The notes under the pieces were generated by a model. It saw only the letters and a list, made by a program, of their open reading frames with translations, did no database searches and was not told where the DNA came from. 64,000 bases of DNA from Distichodus sexfasciatus (lineage: Eukaryota > Chordata > Actinopteri > Characiformes > Distichodontidae), in assembly GCA_032718565.1 (NCBI GenBank), contig JAVGVS010000107.1, forward strand, positions 1,170,379 to 1,234,378. Direction: 5' to 3'. Shown piece by piece: positions 1 to 10,667 of the stretch. Positions within the stretch are counted from its first letter, which is position 1; every line of letters begins with the position of its first letter. The translations under genes were made by a program, and so were the position numbers.

Positions 1-312
1 TTAATTTTCATAAGTAATGCTTTGAAGGCACACTGGTTATTTTGAGGTGTTTTGAGAGTTCATTGTGTCACTGTTAACATTGCCATTTTTACATGTGCTT
101 TTCATTGTAAATAGAGACAATGTAATCGCCGACATGCTTCCAGAGCTTTTGGAATGGAGCAGAGGTACAATTGTGTATGTTTTTTTCTGTAATAAAGATG
201 TTGGAAAGGTAATATAATTGTTGTTAAATTGAAACTGCTTACCATGAGTTTTGCATGCCACAGAGGATTTTTCTCTTTAATGACTTTAATTAAAGACTGG
301 AACTAAGTTAAG

Positions 313-655
313 GGCGGCATGGTGGCGCAGTGATTAGAGCTGCCAACTCACAGTGAGAAGCTCCCGGCTTTCTGTGTGCATTTCTGAGTTTGCATGCTCT
401 CCCCTTGTTCACGTGGGTTTCCTCCGGGTGCTCCTTCCACAGTCCAAAGGCATGTAATATAGGTTAACTGGCGACTCTAAATAATCCTGTAAGGTGTGAA
501 CGAGAGTGTGTGCCCTGCGGTGTGTTGGCGTCTGCCCAGGCTTGCTCCCCACCTTGCGCCTGTAAGTTCCTGGGATAGGCCCCGGTCCCGCTGCGACCCC
601 AGTTGCGATTAAGCGGTTCGGATAATGAATGAATGAATGAATGAATGAATGAATA
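313..655 (+). repeat. DANA-like tRNA-derived SINE, full length
   Basis: It begins with a tRNA-like head (GGCATGGTGGCGCAGTGATT). The conserved core has 'tttgcatgctctccc', 'ggtttcctccgggtgctcc' and 'cacagtccaaaggcatg', followed by 'gcgaccccag' and a (GAAT)n tail at about 625-653. This order is that of the fish DANA/mermaid-type V-SINEs. Three further copies occur in the window. Confidence 0.8.
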
Positions 656-656
656 T

Positions 657-740
657 AAGTTAGTGATTATTTGTCATTGTGAACACACCACAGCACAGCA
701 CACAGAGCACCACAATGAAATGTGACCTCTGCATGTGACC
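657..740 (-). repeat. 3' fragment of the second SINE family
   Basis: The sequence TTTGTCATTGTGAACACACC followed by 'accacaatgaaatgtgacctct' is the reverse complement of the 3' half of the tRNA-derived SINE seen complete at 56.37-56.62 kb. It abuts the tail of the DANA-like SINE. Confidence 0.65.
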
Positions 741-1436
741 TATTTAAGACAGTACATAAATTGCAAGAGATTTGATTTAATAACCGAGCACAAGGCTCTT
801 TTATGCATTACAGAAGATGCATCCCCTACTAACAAAGACTCAATTTGCATAATTAGCAGAAACATCTATAAACAGCCTTTACTATTTCTTTATTTGAACC
901 TTTTCACTCTTTCACTCCTTCCTACACATTTTATTATTCTTATTATAGTGATAACTATTTTAAATTTTTATTCCCTATTTTGGCCACCATTGAACTGTTT
1001 CAACAGTATTTTAATTTCACAACAGTGACAAACATGGATAAGGCTTAGAGTAAACACTTTCGTTACCCAGCTGTCACCAATAAGAGCAGATCAGAGATGT
1101 AATGTTTCATGTATTTAAAGTTGAAGCAGAGGCAGGAGAGTATGCAGTCCTTTTTTTTAGAACTGTAAACATGCAGTTCTTGTGCATTATGCACTTTTAA
1201 TTGGAAATTGCTCTCATGTGCATTTAAATTTAAAACATAAAAAATTTAAAAGGAAAATGAAAAAAATAATTGTCTTGCAAAAAAGGAAACGTTTCAAGGC
1301 AAGGCCCAAAAGGGCATGTTCTTGAGCACCACCTGAGGTCTGTCTGTGCAAGTGCCTGGAAGGAAGGAATATTCTTATTAGCTTGAATACATTGTCTAAT
1401 TAGAGCCTAATTAGGTCCGGTGTTGCTTTTAAACTA

Positions 1437-1792
1437 TTCATTCATTCATTCATTATCCAAACAGCTTAATCCTAGCGGGGGTTGCAGTGGGGACCGTAGC
1501 ATGTACAAGGAACTACGGGCTCAAGGTGGGGACCAACCCGGGGCAGGCACCAACACACTGCAGGGCACACACACTCACATAATCACACTATTAGTCACAC
1601 CTTATGGGGGCAATTTTGATTCGCCATAACCTATATTGCATGCATTTGGCCTGTGGAAGGAAACCGGGGCCCTCGGTGGAAACCCATACGAACATGGGGA
1701 GAGCATGCAAACTCCACACAGAAAGGCCCTACTGCTGACCCGGGCCTCAAACCCAAAACCTTCTCACTGTGAGGCTGTGCTGCCCCCCACTT
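1437..1792 (-). repeat. DANA-like SINE, full length, reverse orientation
   Basis: A (TTCA)n tail at the left is followed by the complement of the SINE core ('gcatgcatttggcctgtggaagg', 'gagagcatgcaaactccacaca') and of the tRNA-like head near 1770-1792. It is more diverged than the copy at 313-655. Confidence 0.75.
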
Positions 1793-4508
1793 TTATACTA
1801 TTATAAGTGATCAAATGCTATTTTAAAGTGATTCAGTCTGTCTCCACTGCTTATTTGTCAGATAGACATATATACATGCATGTACAGTACATGCCTATAA
1901 AAGTGCAGTGGACAACAGGATGACGTGATACAAACAAATATAGGTGCAAATGAAGTGAAAACTACTTGAAGTGCATTTAAGTACCGTTGACTTAAAATAG
2001 ACACACTACAAGTATGCTGCTGATGCACGTGAACGACCTATTTACGGGACCAGGGTCACTTCTAAACTATGAGGGTCAGATTATTTGCACTGTAGGACGC
2101 TCTCACGTCAGCCCCATTATGGTTCTGGTTTAGACTCTAATATCCTATATTTAGCAGCCTACATTTCAGAGGAATTCTTTTGTGTGCACTGGAGATCTGA
2201 CCTCATTTATAGTGTGTAATTTGCATCCAATAAGCTCAGTGTTGACAGGCATTTCTTCCAGGTAAATCACGGCTTAAACAACAGGCTAAATGCAGGAACA
2301 GGCATTAGGAAGAGGGAGGCTGTTTAAATCTAGCTCAAATAAAATGTTCAAAACAAATGACGCATTCTTGAAGGGTCAGATCTGCTGAACTGGGAACATA
2401 CATACAGTAGTCGAAATACAACGTAATGCAATTCTCAGATTATTCATGACATGATGATACTTTATTGCCAATTATTGGGCTTACAGTAAAGTCTGTAATA
2501 TTTGGCCAGCGTAAAAAGTCATCAAATTGGTGGGCAATTACCATATAATGTCAAATATATGAATATTTATTGCACATTGTGTACAAATTTATCCCTCTTT
2601 TGCAACATCATAAAACTTCTTGGTGCTTTATGGTGTTTTGACCCATATTTACACTGTCTCATCATACTATCTCATACACTATCATACATTATTTTAATTC
2701 AATTTCACCAGTCATCATTTCTACATTCATGTTCCTATGTTCCAGGTATTAGACACTTTTGTCTTCACGATCTCCCCTTTCTAAGCATTAACGGTAAGTG
2801 GGGTGTTAGCTGAGGGTGATAACATGCTCATTTGAACTGGCGTGCCATGCTGTCTGCCTGTGGGGGGTTCATGGCTGGCACGCAGACAAAGCAGGGTCCC
2901 AACGGATCCCTTCTCGCTCTGAAGTCTTCCCTAGACAGCAAGAGATGCCACTATTTATAAGCAACATTGATGGTATATTGAGAGCTGTATCTACAGGGTC
3001 AAAACCCTTGGTTAAAGCATAATATTTCTGCATCTGGTAGTGTATAACCTCTTTTTTTTTAACAGTTTCAGTTTTTGGGATATGTGCCTATAGATATACT
3101 CAATACTGTATACTGTTAAATTAAAAGTGTACATATAGGGCTGAATTTATTTTTGACCAGTTTAAATCATATTAAACCATTTTCAGAACAGGAAACAATC
3201 ACATGGTTTCAGATTGAAGTGTTTGTTTTGTTTTGGAGGGTCTTTTTGGTGTTAAGCCAAAAATCCCCGAGATAACTGTCGCTGCCACCTGTCTTTTCCA
3301 AGCCTCAGAATATCTTTCAGCTGTGTGTGTATGTGTGTGTGTATGCGTATGTATGTGTAGATGTGAGACTACACTGTCGAGTGTATACATTCAAAACTCC
3401 TTAGCCACTATACAGACAAGATCAACACCCCATTACTTCACGTAAAGATGTCCACTAAAATGTGAGTAAATTTTGTTCTTCAGTTTAATTATTTTGGCCA
3501 TGCAGTTACTATATGTAACATAAAAATGATACCTACCTGCATGTCCATGGTTTAAATTATAAAAGGGGTTTAGCAGCATGCTGCAGGTGAGAATTAAAAA
3601 AAAAATCCTTTTGTGTAATGCAAGTTTTTTTTTATTTTATGCATATGCATGGAGAAGATTATCATGTCTTAATTATTCAGCAAAAATATTATTTTTAATT
3701 TTAATTTCCTGTATTTGAAATGATCTAGTAACGAAAATAAATGCGAGAATGAAAATACATGGATTAATCATTATATGTACTAATATGTAATACGATGATG
3801 TAACTTACTTTATAGAACAAGCAAATCGGGACTTTATAGATTATAGTATAAAATCAGCCAAACGCTCAAGATTTTTGCACTTACCTCCATGTATTAGTTT
3901 AAAAGCTAAAGAAATAAATTTATTAATCTTAAAATAGGCTTTAAAATGAGTAAATCTTATTTTCTGTATGTCAATCACAAAATGAGAGAAAGCAAGATTA
4001 AAAATGATCTTTATTTGCTCAGATATCTAAAGAGATTTCCTGCGTTTGTAGTCAGTAGGAGTTAGAAATTTGTTGAAGTGTCTGTTAGGATGTAAGATTA
4101 TTCGGTTTGGACCTGGTAACCCGGGAAAAGAGGTCACTGTGTCCTTACTGGATTTTTATGGTCACTGTGTCTGCCCTTACTAATAATACACATACTTAAT
4201 GATTTATTCTTTTATATCCATTACATAAGCGTCTTTTAATAACACAAAACTATGTGTATTCTCACAGTAATGTAATGGCTCTTACAGCTAAGATTGTGCA
4301 GACATATATGCAAACAGTATGTATAATGGGAACTATTGCAGAATAATTTTCAATTTTTGGTGGCGTAATTAGTAATATTGAACATTCTTGCCGGTCCCCA
4401 TTATTTTTGGTGCTTGTGGGAAGACACACACTCTTCAAGAAACATGAATATCTACTGAAATGTGTCCCAACCCAATACAGGTCTCATGATGAGGGGGCCA
4501 CTAATTTT

Positions 4509-7500
4509 ATGGCGCTGAGACGTTATGCACATCTGGAATCGGATAACACAGGCGAGCAAGAGGATCCTGGAGAATACTGCTATGGTCAGCACCTCTGTTA
4601 TAGTCACATTAATTACTTTAGCAAACAGTGCCAAACAATGGCCGATATTTCCAAAGCTGCTAAAATACTTAAAAGTAGAAATCAATTAACATCTAAAGGA
4701 CTGTCAACACAGGGAGAATCTTTTCATTTGACCTTGGCATCATGCGGAAGCATGAAATGTCCTTTATATTCAACTGGATGAACACATCATGGAATTTTGT
4801 GATCAACAAAGGAAGCTCATTGTCTTTAGTAATATTAGTTTAATCAGTTATGCAAGTGGGTGACAATAGAGAAAGACAACAGTCAAAGATTGGATCTTTC
4901 AAACTCTTGACCCCATCAAATCCACATCATACAAACAGCATTATGATAGCTGATTCCAGATCAGACTTTCTGCTCCTCCTAGTGGCAAACCCGTGCAACT
5001 TCTCTATGACCTCTATAACAAGGTATAATGACATGATGAAATCCTAAGCAAAATATTGGTGTTCCAAGGTTAGAAACGTCTGAAATCATGGTTTCAAATT
5101 TGGTTTACCTTTAGATCAACTTCAAAATCTAAACACCACCCATAACACAGTGTCCATAAAGTCATTACTTGCATTATTTATGTTATGAATCTCATGTTTA
5201 TTACCTACACACTATTACAATAAGCACTACCGTTTCTTGGCTCATGTGTTGACTCTGTTTGTAGGTGGCTACCATCCTGTGCAAATTGGGGAAGTTTTTA
5301 ACAAGAGGTACAAGGTTCTGTCCAAGCTGGGTTGGGGCTACTTTGCTACTGTGTGGCTCTGCTTGGACCTCAGGTATCTTATATGCTCTTGCATCACAAT
5401 AACACGCAACATAAAACCTTAATCTGATTGTGATGTGCTGTTAATATCTGTACGTATATCTGTAATCTGTAGTAAACTCTGATTGGAATAGAGGCATTTT
5501 TAACTGTGCTCATAGGAGGATATCAGTTTTTTGTGATATGTCTGTACTGATTTTTTGTATAAGTGTATATATTGCTTTTTTGAACAGTAACACTACACTA
5601 TAGTGGAAAAAAGCTTTTGAGTTTAATATAAGAAAATAACAGTTGTGACAATTTATGTCTTATAGAATAAGCATATGTTGAATTAGTGTTTCTCTTTTTA
5701 CTTATTACTCATTGTTGTATAAACCCAGGAGATCACTGATGAATCAAGGGAAAACTATGAGGCATTTGTGTGTGTGTGTGTGTGTGTGTGTTTGTCTTCC
5801 AGATCAGCCAGACATGTAGCCGTAAAGGTCCTGAAAAGTGGATCTGGTTTCAGCCAGGCTGGCCAAGATGAACTAGCACTATTGCGCTGTGTAAGTCTCT
5901 CTCGCTCGCTGTCCGTCACTCTCTGCCTACCTATCTATTGTAACTCTCACCTCCACTTCTTTCTTGACCATCTAGGCCAGTGGTCCTACAGCCCATCACC
6001 CGCTGAGAGGGCACATAGTGCAGCTGCTGGACGAATTTAAGATTGCTGGTGTCAATGGCATCCGTATCCTCTTACAAACCTTAATAATATCTCGTAAAAT
6101 GTCCATGTGATGTCAGCACAGTTAATACCTTTACAGTGCAAGGTTTTAAAACTTGACTTGCTGATGTAGATGTGTGCCTGGTTTTGGAGCTGCTAGGTCC
6201 TGACCTGCGCTGTTGGCGGCTGTGCTTCGGCAAACCAGGTCTCTCTCTTACCTGTGTCAGGAAAGTGATTACTGATGTGAGTCACACGATTAACATCAAC
6301 TACACGTTTTAAAAATGACTAGAGGTAAGACAGTGATTAAAATGTTAAGAAATGCCAACATTAATTAAAACAGCACTTTTCCCCTGCCAAGATGCCAGTG
6401 GATGTAAAAATACTGATATAATGAGACTTAAACCTGTCAGAGACACATAAAGGGTCCAGAAATGACTCAGTATATAAACTGTAATGGACTAAAATTCGAC
6501 ACCTCCTTTTTCACAGGTGCTTAAAGGCCTTGACTACTTGCACACACACTGCAAAATCATACACACGGACATCAAGCCCGAGAACATTCTGGTCTGCCTG
6601 GGGCAGCAGGCACACACACCAGGCCTCAAACCTCCCACAATTCACATTAACCCAGGTTGGTAAAGTCTTACGGTTGCTTAAGCATTTAGCTTTTTTATAG
6701 ACAACTGCAACATTTTAATGCTTAAATAAGATTTCTTACATTGAGAAAAATGCCAGTTCTAAGTATTGTTCTAGGTCAATTTTACTTAAATGATTAAAAA
6801 ATGTAAAGTTCTAAATGAATAAGAGAAAGTAGAAGAATTAGATTAATATTTTATTTTTTTCTCTTAAAAAGTTTTTTTTTTTTGCTTTCTGCTGATTTAA
6901 TCTAAATTAAATAAAACAACTGTGAGTGTAATACACATTTTATAATCAATCTAGAGAACATTTCAGTGAAGATCGCAGACCTTGGCAGCTCCTGCTGGGT
7001 GGTGAGTACAACTTCTACATTCATACATTTCTGTTGTGCTGTTATTCATAACTGTCTACAAACTATTTGTGAGTCTCAGGTAGTGAACCAGCTACAGACT
7101 AATAGCCTTTAAAGTAGTGTGAAGCAGAAGACTGGGGTACACCTACAAAATGTCATTATTGTTAAGGAAAACAAAGCAGGGATCGATGGTCAGAAAATAA
7201 AAACTCCTTCTTGAAAGCACAAACAATGACACCAGTCAGGGGTACACAGAGAGAGAGAGAGAGAGAGAGAGAAGAGAGGGAAATCACAATTTTAAACACA
7301 TTTTCATGTGTTCCAGTACAAGCACTTTTGTGAAGAGATTCAGACGCGGCAGTACCGCTCATTAGAAGTCCTTCTGGGTGCTGATTATGGTCCACCTGCT
7401 GATATCTGGAGTGTAGCCTGTATGGTAAGTCTTCAGGAACTTATATCTGTCAATTCCTGGTCACATTTTTAAAAAAATTGGCAAGCCAGCAGTAAATATT

Positions 7501-9159
7501 CAATGAAACTTGATATATATGGAATGAAATCAGATCTTTCACTGTATAACCCTGGTAAATGTGTAAAATCCTGTCTTGATGAATAGAGTGCAGGATGTCT
7601 GTCTACAAAGAATTTCAAATATATATATTTATCGATGTTCATTCAGTACATACCTACGTTCATTAAATATATATCAAGTTTCATTCCATATATATCCACT
7701 TTCATTTAATATATAATTCGTATTCATTCAATATATGTTAGGTTTCATTGAATATTTCCTGTTTTCAAAAAGAAACTGTTTAACTTTTGGCCGGTTATAT
7801 GTAAAGTGCTTTGTGACAATGACTGTTGTTAAGAGCACTATATAAATAAATTTGAATTGGAATTTAAATCTCCACTAGATGTCATCATATTTTGCAGCTG
7901 CTTAGGTGTGTAGAACGTTTTGATACTTTGCAAAAAACAACAGTTGACTCAAAAATTGACTCAAACAATCATATATAAATAATCAAATGTTAACTAGGCC
8001 AGCAGTTCACACCTGTTAAATCTACCTCCACACTATAATCCCAAACCAGACCTTTAACCCCAAGTTGCTCGAGGAAGGATGACTCTGTAATTACAACATA
8101 GATGTTACTCTGGATAAGAGCATCTGCTGAGTGTTGTTAATATTTGTACTGTCTTTCCAAATGTTCATTCTCCAAAATGTACAACTCTTTCTATTAGGCC
8201 TTTGAACTAGCCACTGGGGACCCTTTATTTGAGCCAAAAGGTGGGAAGAATTTTTCTGTGGAAGAAGGTATGTCACTCCTAGATTTCATATTAATATGCA
8301 GTATGCACGAGGAGACATTCATTAAAATGCAGGTTCTGGTGTTTTAACTGACAAGTATGCCCTTTTCAGACCACCTTGCTCATATAATTGAACTTCTGGG
8401 GAAGATTCCTGCCTCGGTGGCTTTGTCAGGCAAATATTCCACTGAGTACTTCAACCACAAAGGTGAGCAGGATAAGACACCAGGTGTGAAAAATTACTGA
8501 AACTCTTTTTTTTCAACAATTCTGAACAATTAGCATTTTAAAAACAAGGTTCAAATTAAAGACAAATTAAATATAATGTCATATAAACTATAAAAGTACT
8601 GAATTTATGCTGTCCACGTAAGGCATGCTATTTAGTGTTATTTAGTGTGTATATTAAGCAGCTTCTGAAAAGCAATATGATATCCCAAAAGGGGGAAGTT
8701 ACATGCGAAAGCAGATCTCGGAACAGCTGCTTCATTGAGTAGGACAGCCTTGTAGCCAATTTTACATGATCAGTCTTTCAAAACATTTCTATTTCCAAAC
8801 CTTTCGTACATGAATTAATAGGTTAAACAGAAAACTTAGATAAAAAATAAAGGAAACATGATCATTTGGATTTCTGGGCTCACAGTGTTTATACAAAGTG
8901 ACCTCCCTGCTTGAGAATACTAAGATCCAGCATTCTAAATCATTTACATTCTGTATTTTCCTTTGCTGACCCAGGAGAGCTCCAAAGAATTCCTGTCCTA
9001 CGTCCATGGGGGCTTTATGAAGTTCTGATAGAGAAATATCACTTCCTTCTCCAAGAGGCAGTGCTTTTCTCTGACTTCCTGCTCCGGATGCTGAATTTCC
9101 TACCCGAGTGCAGAGCCACAGCAGCTCAGTGTCTCCAACACCCGTGGCTGAAATTTTGA
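4509..9159 (+). CDS. SR-protein-specific kinase (SRPK3-like), spacer-less, 11 exons, 369 aa
   Basis: Exons: 4509-4584, 5265-5373, 5803-5890, 5976-6063, 6170-6276, 6517-6655, 6955-7001, 7317-7424, 8198-8267, 8370-8462, 8975-9159 (stop TGA). All introns are GT-AG and the 1110 bp join in frame. SRPKs are Ser/Thr kinases that phosphorylate RS domains of SR splicing factors. Visible motifs: the SRPK signature EQEDPGEYCYGGYHPV before the kinase fold, glycine loop LGWGYFATV (47-55), lysine in VAVK (K70), catalytic loop HTDIKPEN (Asp174), DLG (Asp211, the family's form of DFG), activation segment TRQYRSLEVLLGADYGPPAD and C-terminal HPWLKF. Only about 20-25 residues (near 180-203) lie between the lobes, where SRPK1-3 carry a spacer of a couple of hundred residues; intron 6 is only 299 bp and AT-rich, with no room for it. 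The N-terminus is short. ATG 4509 was chosen because it is in frame with the signature, but the frame stays open upstream and a possible acceptor at 4479-4480 allows a further 5' exon. Family assignment is firm; the exact paralogue is not. Confidence 0.9.
5767..5790. repeat. (TG)12 microsatellite next to a splice acceptor
   Basis: A TG tract runs up to 12 bp before the acceptor AG (5801-5802) of kinase exon 3, so it replaces much of the usual branch-point/pyrimidine region. Confidence 0.85.
7249..7272. repeat. (GA)12 microsatellite in intron 7
   Basis: About 12 uninterrupted GA units lie on the + strand, ending about 45 bp before exon 8 of the kinase gene (exon start 7317). Confidence 0.85.
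7490..7761. repeat. AT-rich inverted-repeat element in intron 8 of the kinase gene
   Basis: The left end (7490-7531) contains AATATTCAATGAAACTTGAT and the right part (7673-7761) contains its complement twice, as ATCAAGTTTCATTCCATATA and as GGTTTCATTGAATATTTCCTG. Degenerate copies of the same ATATAT/TTCATT motif lie between. This looks like a small non-autonomous DNA element or a decayed palindromic repeat. No clear target duplication was found, so the family is not assigned. Confidence 0.45.
7990..8135 (+). repeat. Degraded SINE fragment with TCTGGATAAGAGC 3' end (intronic)
   Basis: The stretch CTCTGGATAAGAGCATCTGCTGA near 8108-8132, preceded by a motif reading 'accccaagttgctcgagga', matches the widespread fish SINE/LINE 3'-end module. 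A related module occurs at 23.6-23.75 and 61.65-61.83 kb in this window. It lies in the intron before exon 9 of the kinase gene. Confidence 0.4.
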
Positions 9160-9617
9160 CCTTACGTTGCCCTTTGACCTCTGCATTTTTGGAGTCTGAG
9201 AAAATGGGTTTTAGGCATTTTAATAGAAAAAATATTATTGATGAATTTATTTGCACAGTGTTATCAGTAAATGATATAAATAGATAAAGCACAATGTTAT
9301 TTTATTCCACAAATACTGCTTTTATGCCTTTATTATGTAATAGATTAAATTCGCTATAAATATCATATGTGTTCCAACTTAGAATTTCTGTGTGGAATCT
9401 TGTGTGTGGAATGTTATTTTGAAGATGTGACCATATGTATCCCCACTAAAAACATTATTGAGCCAAGATTCTGAAAATATTACTAGTTAACATGACTTTT
9501 TTACAGTTAGTTTAGTAATTTTGAGTATTTTGGTATAATATTTTCATCTGTTTATGTAACTTGTCAAATGTTGCTACCTCAGGATTTGTAGTTTTTTTTA
9601 ATATAAAAATGAATAAA
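9160..9617 (+). other. Probable 3' UTR and poly(A) signal of the SRPK-like gene
   Basis: After the TGA at 9157-9159 the sequence is AT-rich and has no coding potential. A canonical AATAAA sits at 9612-9617, with a weaker ATTAAA at 9344-9349. The extent is inferred from the hexamers only. Confidence 0.4.
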
Positions 9618-10102
9618 TGGTAACTGTGTCCCTTTCTGTCTGTGGGGGCTGTCAGTTGTCCAGGACATGGTCATCTTTAGAGCTTGAATCAAAGGCAACT
9701 GGACTTCTTTTCAAAGTTCTTGGTGATGTTTCACCTCTCTATTACACAGCTAATTTACACTCTTGATTTTACTTTTTTTTAGTGTTTTATTTTTTGATGA
9801 AAAGGGTTACAAACAACCCAGTAATCCATTAATAAATCAACGTTTGCATTCTAAGACTCACCAACAGTCCAACTTTATCCAATATTTTTCAGGGTAAATT
9901 GTAGAGTTTGTAAAATAATATTTTATTGAATCTCATAACAAGTCAAATAAAAAGCAAACAGAAGAATTGCCAGAACATTAGTTATTGCTTTTACAAATCA
10001 TTTCTGGTTTAAGTATATAGAAAATTATGTTCACTGTCAAATCATGAAAGTAGTTAATTTGGAGAATGAAAGACAACAACAGTCAAGTTTATGGAATCCA
10101 CA

Positions 10103-10667
10103 TTTATTCAGATCTCGCAGTGTTATGATCAATAAAACATTTCATAAATGTGGTCAGGCCAGGTGGCCATTGAGAAATGGAGAGTACAGAACAACTGTGG
10201 CAGTTTTACAAATTCTTTGTCAATCATGTTCAGGATGCAAATCTACTCTTTTCTCAGGATGAGACCTCTGGTGAGTAGCCATTATTTAGGAGAAACTTCA
10301 GCATAAAAATCAATCAGACTGTTGGCTGTGTGTCTCTCTTTAGTTGCATGATCATCCATTTTTGTCTGCCAAGGATGCAGTTGTACCTTGGAGGTGCAGC
10401 TCTGAACAGAAAGAGCAAAGGCAAGAAAAGCAGTACACAACACTTGCCGTACCCACCCATAAACTTGCGTAGAGTAGCCATGCTACTGGTTGAAAACATC
10501 TAAACACACTTGTACTTGGTACAGGCCAGTACATGAATGCACACATCATGGTCTGAAGACAGGGGCTGCTAAGTGGTAGCAAAAGTTGAATTGGACTTTT
10601 TGTTTTTTGGGGTGAAGATTATGAAATGGAGAGATGGGTATAGAGGGATTGGGCAGACTCTGCTTGC
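10103..10667 (-). other. Probable 3' UTR of the krt5-like gene with poly(A) signal
   Basis: Reading the minus strand past the TAA (10670-10668), the first good AATAAA is the complement of 10103-10108. A second lies at 9922-9927. A 3' UTR of about 560 nt is plausible. The exact end is inferred. Confidence 0.45.

Larger units (their letters stand above)
1..4400. other. Intergenic, SINE-bearing; no gene seen
   Basis: Apart from the SINEs at 313-740 and 1437-1792 and an imperfect GT tract at about 3320-3360, this is AT-rich sequence with only short unsupported open frames. An upstream non-coding exon of the kinase gene could lie here but cannot be recognised. Confidence 0.6.
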
